From: Thermoleophilia bacterium UBA6103
Lineage (GTDB): Bacteria > Actinomycetota > Thermoleophilia > UBA2241
Length of the DNA stretch: 9,701 nt
Reading direction: 5' to 3'
Assembly (NCBI GenBank): GCA_002423545.1
Contig: DIWP01000048.1
Span: 64,547 to 74,247 of the forward strand
The notes beneath the pieces were generated by a model, which was not told the DNA's origin, ran no database searches, and saw only the letters and a program-made list of their open reading frames with translations. A program made the position numbers and the translations under genes. Below, piece after piece: positions 1 to 5,773 of this stretch (position 1 is the first letter of the stretch; each line of letters opens with the position of its first letter).

Positions 1-2
1 GG

Positions 3-485
3 ACCACCGTGTTCTTCTCCACCCATATCCTGGCCGACGTTGAACGGGTCTGCGACACAGTCGCTATCCTCGATCGCGGTCGCGTGGCGCTGCAGGGACC
101 CATCGACGAGCTGCGGGCGCGCCCGCGAGAGCGCCACCGCGTGCGGGTGGAGGTCGACGACCCCCAGCGACTGGTCGACGCGCTCCAGACGTGCTCCTGG
201 GTGGAAGCCATCGACCAGGCCGACCGCGGCGCCCTGGCCGTCGCCACCCGCACACTCCCGCTCGCGCAGCGCGAGCTGCCGGCCATCGTGGCGCGCCTCG
301 GCCTCGAGCTGCGCCGCATGGAGACCGCAGAGGCCGGGCTGGAAGACGTGTTCGTCGACCTGGTCGGGGAACGGCCCACCGGCTCCGTCGACGCGGGCGT
401 CCCCGGTACCACAGACGCGGACGGCGCTGCCACCACCGACGCGGACGTCCCCGGCACCACCGACGGCGCGGGGGGTGCGTCGTGA
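3..485 (+). CDS. ABC transporter ATP-binding protein, C-terminal part (5' end outside window)
   Basis: This is the last 160 residues of an ABC ATPase that would energise export or import through the permease encoded next. The reading frame is already open at the window edge. The segment TTVFFSTHIL carries the H-loop (switch) histidine that follows the D-loop in ABC ATPases, and it is followed by the usual VCDTVAILDRGRVALQG stretch. The Walker A, Walker B and signature motifs lie upstream of the window. After the nucleotide-binding domain comes an accessory C-terminal domain of the kind seen in NatA/CcmA-type ATPases, ending in GLEDVFVDLVGE, a close match to the family's usual terminal motif. 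A low-complexity Asp/Thr/Gly/Ala tail of about 35 residues follows. The stop overlaps the permease GTG start by 4 nt (GTGA), so the two are almost certainly co-translated. The transported substrate cannot be inferred. Confidence 0.9.
   Translation, partial: TTVFFSTHILADVERVCDTVAILDRGRVALQGPIDELRARPRERHRVRVEVDDPQRLVDALQTCSWVEAIDQADRGALAVATRTLPLAQRELPAIVARLGLELRRMETAEAGLEDVFVDLVGERPTGSVDAGVPGTTDADGAATTDADVPGTTDGAGGAS
390..460 (+). repeat. Imperfect repeat encoding the ATPase C-terminal tail
   Basis: A 23-nt segment at 390-412 recurs at 438-460 with 21 of 23 identical bases, 48 nt apart (16 codons, in frame). It encodes DAGVPGTT and then DADVPGTT, with a related DADGAATT stretch between them. 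The encoded tail looks disordered and sits after the conserved end of the ATPase, so its copy number could vary without harming catalysis. I infer replication slippage as the origin. Confidence 0.65.
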
Positions 486-1246
486 ACGCCACCGCCGCCT
501 TCGCCCGCAAGGAGCTCGACGAGGTCACCCACACCTGGCGCCTGTGGGTGTTGCCCGGCATCCTGCTCTTCTTCGGCATCACGGCGCCGATCATGGCCGC
601 TCTGCTCCCCAGGCTGGCCGAGTACGCCGCCGGTGAGGCGCCCGGCACCGTCATCAAGGTGCCTGCCCCGACCGCCATCGATGCGTACGTACAGTTCCTC
701 GGCAACCTGCAGCAGCTCGGCTCGCTGGCGGCGGTCATCATCGGCGCCGGCATCGTCGCCGCCGAGGTGCGGAACGGCACGGCCGCGCTGACGCTCGCCA
801 AGCCGCTCGGCCGCGGGCCCTACGTGCTGATCAGGGCGGCGACCCACTACGCGCTGACCGTGGTCGCCACCCTCATCGGCGGCGCCGCCTGCGTCGCCGT
901 CACGGCCCCGCTCTTCGGCCCCGGCCCGCTCGCCCGCGCGGTCGCCGCCGTCGGCTGCTGGTTGCTGCTGGTGGCGTTCCTCATCGCCGTCGCCGTTCTG
1001 CTCTCCACCCTGCTGCGCTCGCAGATGGCGGCCGCCGTGATCGCCGCCGCCGCCGTGATCGCCGTGGGAGCGCTGGCGCAGTTCGGCGCCGTGGCCGACT
1101 GGTCGCCGGCCGGCCTGTGGACGGCGAGCGCGGCGCTGCTCACCGGCCGTCCCACGGCCCTGCTCGTGCCGATCGTCTCCACCTTGACGGGTACAATCGT
1201 CGTGCTGGCCGGCGCCGTGGCCGTCTTCCGGCGCCGCGAGATCTGA
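482..1246 (+). CDS. ABC-2 type transporter permease
   Basis: This is the integral-membrane subunit partnering the ATPase just upstream. The 254-residue length and layout fit ABC-2 permeases. A short cytoplasmic N-terminus (ARKELDEVTHTWRLW) leads into about six hydrophobic segments near residues 22-42, 79-95, 123-143, 158-178, 182-202 and 227-248. An extracytoplasmic loop of about 35 residues lies between the first two. The motif EVRNGTAALTLAKPLGR (residues 95-111) matches the conserved cytoplasmic loop of this family (E...GT..LLL.KP..R). The GTG at 482 overlaps the ATPase stop as GTGA and is preceded by a G-rich stretch, so it is the best start; the longer in-frame extension upstream reads as Arg/Pro-rich out-of-frame ATPase sequence. 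The substrate is unknown. No other transporter component follows. Confidence 0.88.
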   Translation: MNATAAFARKELDEVTHTWRLWVLPGILLFFGITAPIMAALLPRLAEYAAGEAPGTVIKVPAPTAIDAYVQFLGNLQQLGSLAAVIIGAGIVAAEVRNGTAALTLAKPLGRGPYVLIRAATHYALTVVATLIGGAACVAVTAPLFGPGPLARAVAAVGCWLLLVAFLIAVAVLLSTLLRSQMAAAVIAAAAVIAVGALAQFGAVADWSPAGLWTASAALLTGRPTALLVPIVSTLTGTIVVLAGAVAVFRRREI

Positions 1247-1251
1247 CGATC

Positions 1252-1267
1252 CGGCCGCCGGCGGCCG
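1252..1267 (+). terminator. GC palindrome downstream of the ABC permease, possible terminator
   Basis: A perfect 16-nt palindrome (CGGCCGCCGGCGGCCG) begins 6 nt after the permease stop. It could fold in RNA as a GC-rich hairpin ending the ABC operon. There is no T-run after it, so intrinsic termination is only a possibility. Confidence 0.3.
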
Positions 1268-1401
1268 CTTCCCCAGACGAACTGCCTTCTGGTCTCAGAC
1301 ACGCAGAAGGGACCAGCAGTCGCACGCCACGTACTCGACACGCTCACATCTGCGCCCGTGCGCCGCACCGCGTCGGTCTCGCCCTCCCGCCACCCGCCGG
1401 A

Positions 1402-1407
1402 TACACT
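1402..1407 (+). promoter_or_regulatory. Weak -10-like hexamer upstream of the aminotransferase gene
   Basis: The 260-nt gap 1247-1506 holds no convincing gene. The only promoter-like element I see is TACACT at 1402-1407, which fits the loose TAnnnT pattern of actinobacterial -10 elements, about 100 nt before the ATG. No TTGACA-like -35 stands 16-18 nt upstream. The gap also contains weak complementary segments around 1283-1318 (CCTTCT with AGAAGG, or CTGGTC with GACCAG, mutually exclusive). Nothing identifies a known riboswitch. Confidence 0.2.
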
Positions 1408-1506
1408 CGCACGAGCTCGGAGGCCGTGGCGCAGCCTGCGTCGGGCACCGTGCGCCGACCACCGGGGACCGGGACTAACGACCGACCTGAGGCGAGGTGA
1501 GCCGCG

Positions 1507-2331
1507 ATGACGATGGTGATGCTCAACGGCAGTGTCGAGCCTGCCGATCGCGCCCGCGTACCGGCCCTCGATCGCGGGCTGACGCACGGCCTCGGCCTCT
1601 ACGAGACACTCAAGCTGCTCGACGGCGTGCCGGTCTTCTTCCACGAGCACGTCGCCCGCATGAACGCGGGGCTGGCGACGCTGCGGATCGACCTGCCGGA
1701 AGACGCTCCCCAGCTGGCGCGGCAGATCGTCCAGCTGGCGCAGGCGGCCGGCGTGCCGAACGGGGCCTGCCGCGTCCTGGTCACGGCCGGCCCTCCAGAC
1801 GGCCGCCCGACGCTGCTCATCCAGGTGGAGGTGCGTGAGTTTCCCACCCACCCACTACGACTCATCAGCTACCATGCACTGCGCTCCACCGCCGACATGA
1901 AGTCGAAGAGCTTCACGACGTCGCACCTGGCGATGCAGGCCGCCAAGGCAGCCGGCGCCGACGACGCCCTGTTCGTCGACGAGCAGGGCCGCGCGCACGA
2001 GGCGACCACCGCCAACCTGTTCGTGCGCACCGCCGATCGGCTGCTCACTCCACCGCTCGACGGCTCGATCCTGCCCGGCGTCGTGCGCACCAGGGTGATG
2101 GAGGTCTGCGCCGCCGCCGGTGACCCGGTCACCGAGCGTCCGATCGTCGCCGACGAGCTCGGCGCCGACGACCAGGTGCTGCTCACCAGCAGCGTGCGCG
2201 GCCTCGTCACGGCGCAGTCGCTCGACGGTCGCGCGCTCAAGGTCGACGCGCAGGAGCTCGAGCGCCTGCGCTCACTCCTCGGCGCCGCGGAGCAGGCGAG
2301 CGCCGAGCGCTTCCGGCGCACCTACCTCTGA
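1507..2331 (+). CDS. PLP-dependent class IV aminotransferase (branched-chain / D-amino acid / aminodeoxychorismate lyase family)
   Basis: This is a 274-residue fold-type IV PLP enzyme, cytosolic, close to the usual family length of 270-310. The N-terminal segment ALDRGLTHGLGLYETLKL (residues 20-37) matches the family's RG...G.G.FET block. MKSKSFTTSHLAMQAAKAAG (131-150) contains the predicted Schiff-base lysine, K132, placed by aligning the following LA with that of D-amino acid transaminase. DALFVDEQGRAHEATTANLF (153-172) gives the conserved Glu, E165, that contacts the PLP ring nitrogen. SILPGVVRTRVMEV (187-200) is the phosphate-binding region. The ATG at 1507 follows a good Shine-Dalgarno tract (GAGGCGAGGTGA, 1489-1500). 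Whether it makes branched-chain amino acids, D-amino acids or p-aminobenzoate cannot be decided: there is no ilv, pabA/B or folate gene alongside. It appears monocistronic. Confidence 0.88.
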   Translation: MTMVMLNGSVEPADRARVPALDRGLTHGLGLYETLKLLDGVPVFFHEHVARMNAGLATLRIDLPEDAPQLARQIVQLAQAAGVPNGACRVLVTAGPPDGRPTLLIQVEVREFPTHPLRLISYHALRSTADMKSKSFTTSHLAMQAAKAAGADDALFVDEQGRAHEATTANLFVRTADRLLTPPLDGSILPGVVRTRVMEVCAAAGDPVTERPIVADELGADDQVLLTSSVRGLVTAQSLDGRALKVDAQELERLRSLLGAAEQASAERFRRTYL

Positions 2332-2499
2332 GGCACACCGGCGTCGATCGCCCCGGGGAAACCGGCTCGCGCCGGAACGCGGCTCAAGCCGCGCCGCCGC
2401 GTTGCCGACCTTCTCTTGCAGAAGCATCGATCGCGCGGCGTCTCACTCGTCGTGAGGCGACCACCGGCGCCGGCACGGCAGCCCGAGAAGGAGACCAGC
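2332..2499 (+). other. Hairpin-rich leader between the aminotransferase and C1 peptidase genes
   Basis: This 168-nt stretch has no convincing gene but can form an unusual series of stems. CCGGC-TCGC-GCCGG spans 2362-2375, and CGCGGC-TCAA-GCCGCG spans 2378-2393 (6 bp with a tetraloop). CTTCT/AGAAG spans 2410-2424, and an 8-bp stem with one G-U pair closes a 5-nt loop at 2439-2459. A palindrome, CCGGCGCCGG, lies at 2464-2473, just before the peptidase ribosome-binding site. The first two stems may be the 3' end of the aminotransferase transcript. The later ones could form a regulatory 5' UTR for the peptidase. I cannot match the whole to a known RNA family. Confidence 0.4.
2488..2493 (+). promoter_or_regulatory. 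Ribosome-binding site fixing the C1 peptidase start
   Basis: AAGGAG lies 6 nt before the ATG at 2500. This favours 2500 over an in-frame TTG at 2416, which would put an Arg-rich tail in front of the signal peptide, and over the second ATG at 2518. Confidence 0.75.
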
Positions 2500-3954
2500 A
2501 TGGGCAGAGGATCTGGAATGCACCCATCCGGCACGGTCTGGAGGCAGGTGGCGCCGATCCTGCTGACGGCGGCGCTACTCCTGCTGGTCCTGCCCGCCGT
2601 GGCCGCTGCCGCGCCACAGCCGGTGCTGGCGCCCGTGAACCCGGACTATGCTGAGGCCGTCGCCAAGCGAGCGTTCGTGCGTCCCTCCTACGAGCCCCGC
2701 ACCGACATCCTCCGGCTCGGTGCGCTCCCGGATCCGGTGCTCACCCACAAGGGTCCGCAGACACACAGGGTCGTCCGGGACGAGCTGCCGGCCGCCTACG
2801 ACCTGCGCGATCACAACAAGCTCACCGCGGTGCGCGACCAGGCCCCCTACGGCACGTGCTGGGCCTTCGCCACCATGGGCGTCCTCGAGTCGTACCTGAT
2901 GCCCCGACAGCGCACCGACTTCAGCGAGGACAACCTGGTCAACTACGCGGGCTTCGACACGGGCGACCCGTATGAGCACGGCGGCAACTACACGATGTCG
3001 CTCGCCTACCTGCTGCGTCGCTCCGGCCCCAAGTGGGAGCAGGCCGACGTCTACGGCACGCCCGAGTACACGCGCAACGCGAAGACGCAGAAATGGATCG
3101 GCGGCGCCTACCTGCTGCCGCCCCTCGACGACCCCGAGCTCGTGGAGCTTGCCAAGTCGCTGATCATGGAGGTCGGCGCCGTCGGCACCATGATGTACTG
3201 GGACGAAGAAGACACTCGCTACGATCCCGCGTACGCGTCGTATTACTACGACGGCGAGCCGAACGTGAACCACGCCGTCTGCATCGTCGGCTGGGACGAC
3301 GGCTTTCCGCGGACCTCGTTCCTGGCCGGCAACCAGCCATCCGAGGACGGCGCCTGGCTCATCCGCAACAGCTGGGGCACGTCGTTCGGGGACGGCGGGT
3401 ACTTCTGGATCTCCTACAGCGACACGGCGCTCGGATGCGGCAACAACCTCGTCCTCGACAGGGTCGGGAACCCGCGCCAGGGCACCCGGCTGTACGGTCA
3501 CGACCGCCTTGGGTACACCGGCGAGATGGGCTTCGCCGCCAACGTCGCCAGCGACACCGCCTGGATGGCCAGCCGCTACCGCGCGACGCGGCGTGAACGG
3601 GTCACCGGCGTCGGGTTCTACATGACGAGCGGCGGGAAGGCGACGGTCTACGTCGGACGGACCAAGCGGACGCTGCGCCGGGTCGGCACGGCGAACCTCT
3701 ACCTTCCCGGCTACTACACTGTCGATCTCAGGAAGAAGCTCAAGCTGAAGAAGGGACAGCGGTTCGTCGTCGCAGTGAAGGTACGCACTCCCGGCTATGA
3801 GTTCCCCATCGCGCTGCAGTCGCCTACGGACATCGCCGTCTGCAAGGCCACATCGGGGATGTCCTGGGTGAGCCCCGACGGCAGGCGCTGGACAGACGCC
3901 ACCCGGCTCGATGAGGGCACCGCCGTCTGTCTCAAGGCGATCACCAGACGCTGA
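2500..3954 (+). CDS. Secreted papain-family (C1) cysteine peptidase with C-terminal lectin-like domain
   Basis: This 484-residue exported protease has a basic N-terminus and a hydrophobic core (about 17-34) ending in AVAAAAP, a plausible signal-peptidase I site near 36-39. A short pro-region of about 55 residues replaces a classical inhibitor prodomain. The papain domain starts at ELPAAYDLRD (95-104). Q114 (oxyanion hole) and C120 in RDQAPYGTCWAFA have the same 6-residue separation as papain Gln19-Cys25. H258 lies in VNHAVCIVGWDD, and N290 in WLIRNSWGTSFGDGGYFW. All catalytic residues are therefore present. From about residue 330 (RLYGHDRLGYTGEMGF) to the end there is a beta-rich domain resembling the lectin-like domain attached to many bacterial C1 peptidases, with a basic patch RKKLKLKKGQ (411-420). 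It is probably an extracellular or wall-associated protease; substrates are unknown. A strong hairpin follows the stop. Confidence 0.93.
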   Translation: MGRGSGMHPSGTVWRQVAPILLTAALLLLVLPAVAAAAPQPVLAPVNPDYAEAVAKRAFVRPSYEPRTDILRLGALPDPVLTHKGPQTHRVVRDELPAAYDLRDHNKLTAVRDQAPYGTCWAFATMGVLESYLMPRQRTDFSEDNLVNYAGFDTGDPYEHGGNYTMSLAYLLRRSGPKWEQADVYGTPEYTRNAKTQKWIGGAYLLPPLDDPELVELAKSLIMEVGAVGTMMYWDEEDTRYDPAYASYYYDGEPNVNHAVCIVGWDDGFPRTSFLAGNQPSEDGAWLIRNSWGTSFGDGGYFWISYSDTALGCGNNLVLDRVGNPRQGTRLYGHDRLGYTGEMGFAANVASDTAWMASRYRATRRERVTGVGFYMTSGGKATVYVGRTKRTLRRVGTANLYLPGYYTVDLRKKLKLKKGQRFVVAVKVRTPGYEFPIALQSPTDIAVCKATSGMSWVSPDGRRWTDATRLDEGTAVCLKAITRR

Positions 3955-3968
3955 TTCGAAGGACTGTC

Positions 3969-3998
3969 GGCCCGGCCGTGCGACGGCACGGCCGGGCC
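3969..3998 (+). terminator. 13-bp perfect GC hairpin after the C1 peptidase gene
   Basis: GGCCCGGCCGTGC and GCACGGCCGGGCC form a 13-bp perfect stem around a GACG loop, starting 14 nt after the peptidase stop. No T-run follows, as is common for terminator-like hairpins in high-GC bacteria. It separates the peptidase transcript from the dehydrogenase gene downstream, which would then need its own promoter, although none is obvious in 3999-4066. Confidence 0.7.
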
Positions 3999-4059
3999 AG
4001 GACGTCACGCCACGCACCGTCGCAGCGCCGATGGTTCAGGCCGCCGCCCGACGGGCACA

Positions 4060-4075
4060 CGAAGCTATGGCTTCG
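4060..4075 (+). promoter_or_regulatory. Hairpin presenting the dehydrogenase start codon in its loop
   Basis: CGAAGC (4060-4065) and GCTTCG (4070-4075) pair perfectly over 6 bp, and the 4-nt loop TATG contains the proposed ATG (4067-4069). No clear Shine-Dalgarno sequence precedes this ATG. The structure could influence initiation, or it may be chance. Confidence 0.3.
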
Positions 4076-5290
4076 CGCAGACAGAGACGCGGCATCGGTC
4101 GACCGGGCGCCCTGTCCGCACCGATCGCCGCTTGTCTCGCGATCGCTCTGATCACGCTGACGGCCGCCTGCGGCAGTGGGACGTACAGTGGCGGCGGCGC
4201 GCCGACCGCGACGGCCGGAGGCGGCGCGCAGCCGACCGACCCGCCGAGCCGGCCGTCCACCGGCGACGGCCCGGACGGCCCTCTGCCACAGCTGGGTCTG
4301 GAGCTTGTCGGAGAGCTCGAACAGCCGGTCTTCCTGACGACCGCGCCGAGCCGGACCGACCCGCTGTACGTCGTCGAGAAGAACGGGCGCGTGCGGGTGA
4401 TCCGCAACGGTCGCACGCTCACCGCACCCTTCCTCGATCTCAGCGACAGCATCTCGGACGAGGGCGAGCGCGGTCTGCTGTCTGTCGTCTTCGACCCCCG
4501 CTTCCCGGAGGTCGATCGGGTCTACGCCTACTCGACAGCAGCGGACGGCGCTCTGACCATCGACCGCTTCCAGGTCGCGGCAGACGAACTGTCGGTGCTG
4601 CCGGGCTCGCGACAGACGCTGCTCTCCATCCCGCACCCGCTGACCAACCACAACGGCGGCCAGCTCGCCTTTGGCCCCGACGGCCTGCTCTATGCCGGCA
4701 CCGGCGACGGCGGCGGCGCCGGTGACCCCGAGCGCGACGCCCTGGACCCCGACAGCCTGCTCGGCAAGCTGCTGACGCTGGACGTCGAGCAGTCGCGCCC
4801 GCAGCCGTCCATCTACGCCCTCGGACTGCGCAACCCGTGGCGGTTCTCCTTCGACCGTCAGACCGGTGACCTGTGGATCGGCGACGTAGGCCAGAACGAA
4901 CGCGAGGAGATCGACTTCCTGCCGGCCGGCACGCCGGCCGGCGCCGACTTCGGCTGGCCGGCCTACGAAGGCACGCTCGACTACGAGCCGCGGGGGCTGG
5001 CCCGCGACGGTCTTGTCTTCCCGGTCTTCGAGTATGGCCGCGACCAGGGCGGCTCGGTCACCGGCGGCTACGTCTACCGCGGTACCGCGATCCGCGACCT
5101 GCTCGGTACGTACCTGTTCGCCGACTTCCTCTCGGGCCGGGTGTGGGGCATGCGCGGACCGGGGACGGCCCCGCAGGAGGTCGACCTGGACATCGATGTG
5201 GTCTCACCGGTCTCGTTCGGTGAAGACGGGGCCGGCGAGCTCTATCTGCTCTCCTTCGCCGGCCCCGTTTACCGCATCGTCGCCCGCTGA
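4067..5290 (+). CDS. Lipoprotein glucose/sorbosone dehydrogenase family beta-propeller (PQQ-type aldose sugar dehydrogenase-like)
   Basis: This is a 407-residue surface lipoprotein. The leader APIAACLAIALITLTAAC gives a lipobox (LTAAC) with lipidated C35. A Gly/Pro/Thr-rich linker (36-72) follows, then a six-bladed-propeller catalytic domain (about 73-407). The family block NHNGGQLAFGPDGLLYAGTG (194-213) contains H195, the expected general base. YALGLRNPWRFSFD (250-263) holds R255-N256, which match the PQQ/substrate-contacting Arg-Asn of soluble glucose dehydrogenase, and WIGDVGQNEREEID (270-283) is the next family signature. The likely reaction is oxidation of an aldose to its lactone outside the membrane, with PQQ as cofactor; the sugar is not predictable. 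The segment between LLGKLLTLDV and SIYALG is unusually short. The start is uncertain: an ATG at 4031 is in frame, but 4067 gives a more normal signal peptide. The 72 nt after the stop, up to mscL, hold only weak stems. Confidence 0.87.
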   Translation: MASRRQRRGIGRPGALSAPIAACLAIALITLTAACGSGTYSGGGAPTATAGGGAQPTDPPSRPSTGDGPDGPLPQLGLELVGELEQPVFLTTAPSRTDPLYVVEKNGRVRVIRNGRTLTAPFLDLSDSISDEGERGLLSVVFDPRFPEVDRVYAYSTAADGALTIDRFQVAADELSVLPGSRQTLLSIPHPLTNHNGGQLAFGPDGLLYAGTGDGGGAGDPERDALDPDSLLGKLLTLDVEQSRPQPSIYALGLRNPWRFSFDRQTGDLWIGDVGQNEREEIDFLPAGTPAGADFGWPAYEGTLDYEPRGLARDGLVFPVFEYGRDQGGSVTGGYVYRGTAIRDLLGTYLFADFLSGRVWGMRGPGTAPQEVDLDIDVVSPVSFGEDGAGELYLLSFAGPVYRIVAR

Positions 5291-5362
5291 CGGCGAGCGT
5301 CGGCCTCCGAGCGCGAGCTTCCGCCATTTCAACGCCGGATCCCCGACGTCAGCGGTACGGGC

Positions 5363-5773
5363 TCACTCCACGTCGGGCTGCGGTGAGGTGCAGAACGGGC
5401 AGCGCTTCGCACCCCGCGGTATCTCGCTCAGGCACTCCGGGCATTCCTTGGTGGTGGGATCCTGCCCGGCCGCCTTGCGCTCGCGCCAGTGGTTCATCGG
5501 CGCCACCACCACGAAGTAGATGGCGATGGCCACCAGCAGGAACGAGATGACGGCGTTGATGAAGTTGCCGTACATGAACTTGGAGCCGTTGACGGTGAAG
5601 GAGAGGTTCGAGAAGTCCGGCTGGCCGAAGATGGCCGCGATCAGCGGCGTCAGCAGGTCGGCCACGAACGAAGCTATGACCGCTCCGAAGGCGGCGCCGA
5701 TGACGACGGCGATCGCCAGGTCGATGACGTTGCCGCGGGCGATGAACTCCTTGAATCCTTTCAGCATCTTCAT
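5363..5773 (-). CDS. mscL: Large-conductance mechanosensitive channel MscL with C-terminal zinc-ribbon tail
   Basis: This is the pentameric inner-membrane channel that opens under high membrane tension and releases solutes on hypo-osmotic shock. The N-terminal MLKGFKEFIARGNVIDLAIA (3-22), the pore-lining TM1 VVIGAAFGAVIASFVADLLTP (about 23-43), the periplasmic loop and TM2 FINAVISFLLVAIAIYFVVV (71-90) are diagnostic, and 136 residues is the normal length. Instead of only the usual helical C-terminal bundle, the tail carries CPEC (111-114) and CPFC (125-128), a CxxC-x10-CxxC pattern typical of a zinc ribbon, which would sit in the cytoplasm. The ATG overlaps the stop of the upstream P-loop gene as ATGA and has an AAGGAGGGA site 7 nt before it. 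The gene is the last of the minus-strand run and converges on the dehydrogenase gene. Confidence 0.97.
   Translation of the reverse strand: MKMLKGFKEFIARGNVIDLAIAVVIGAAFGAVIASFVADLLTPLIAAIFGQPDFSNLSFTVNGSKFMYGNFINAVISFLLVAIAIYFVVVAPMNHWRERKAAGQDPTTKECPECLSEIPRGAKRCPFCTSPQPDVE

Noticed and set aside
1184..1197. TTGACG followed by TACAAT inside the permease gene
   Set aside because: The hexamers are only 2 nt apart, so they cannot serve as one -35/-10 pair, and they lie within coding sequence.
1283..1320. A T-box-like element before the aminotransferase
   Set aside because: The AGAAGGGACCAGCAG stretch lacks the conserved T-box sequence, specifier loop and terminator; only weak alternative pairings are seen.
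847..1851. A 334-codon open frame on the - strand spanning the permease, the intergenic gap and the aminotransferase
   Set aside because: It crosses two well-supported plus-strand genes, shows no recognisable motif and has typical shadow composition.
2359..2390. A c-di-GMP-I (GEMM) riboswitch core
   Set aside because: AAACC, a closing GG and ACGC are present, but the segment after ACGC forms its own perfect stem (2378-2393) instead of the AAAGCC element, and the 3' half with its receptor is not found. It is kept only as an unclassified structured leader.
2575..4017. A 480-codon open frame on the - strand, antisense to the C1 peptidase
   Set aside because: The plus frame encodes a complete signal peptide and the papain Gln-Cys-His-Asn set. 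The antisense frame shows only compositional bias and runs through the terminator hairpin.
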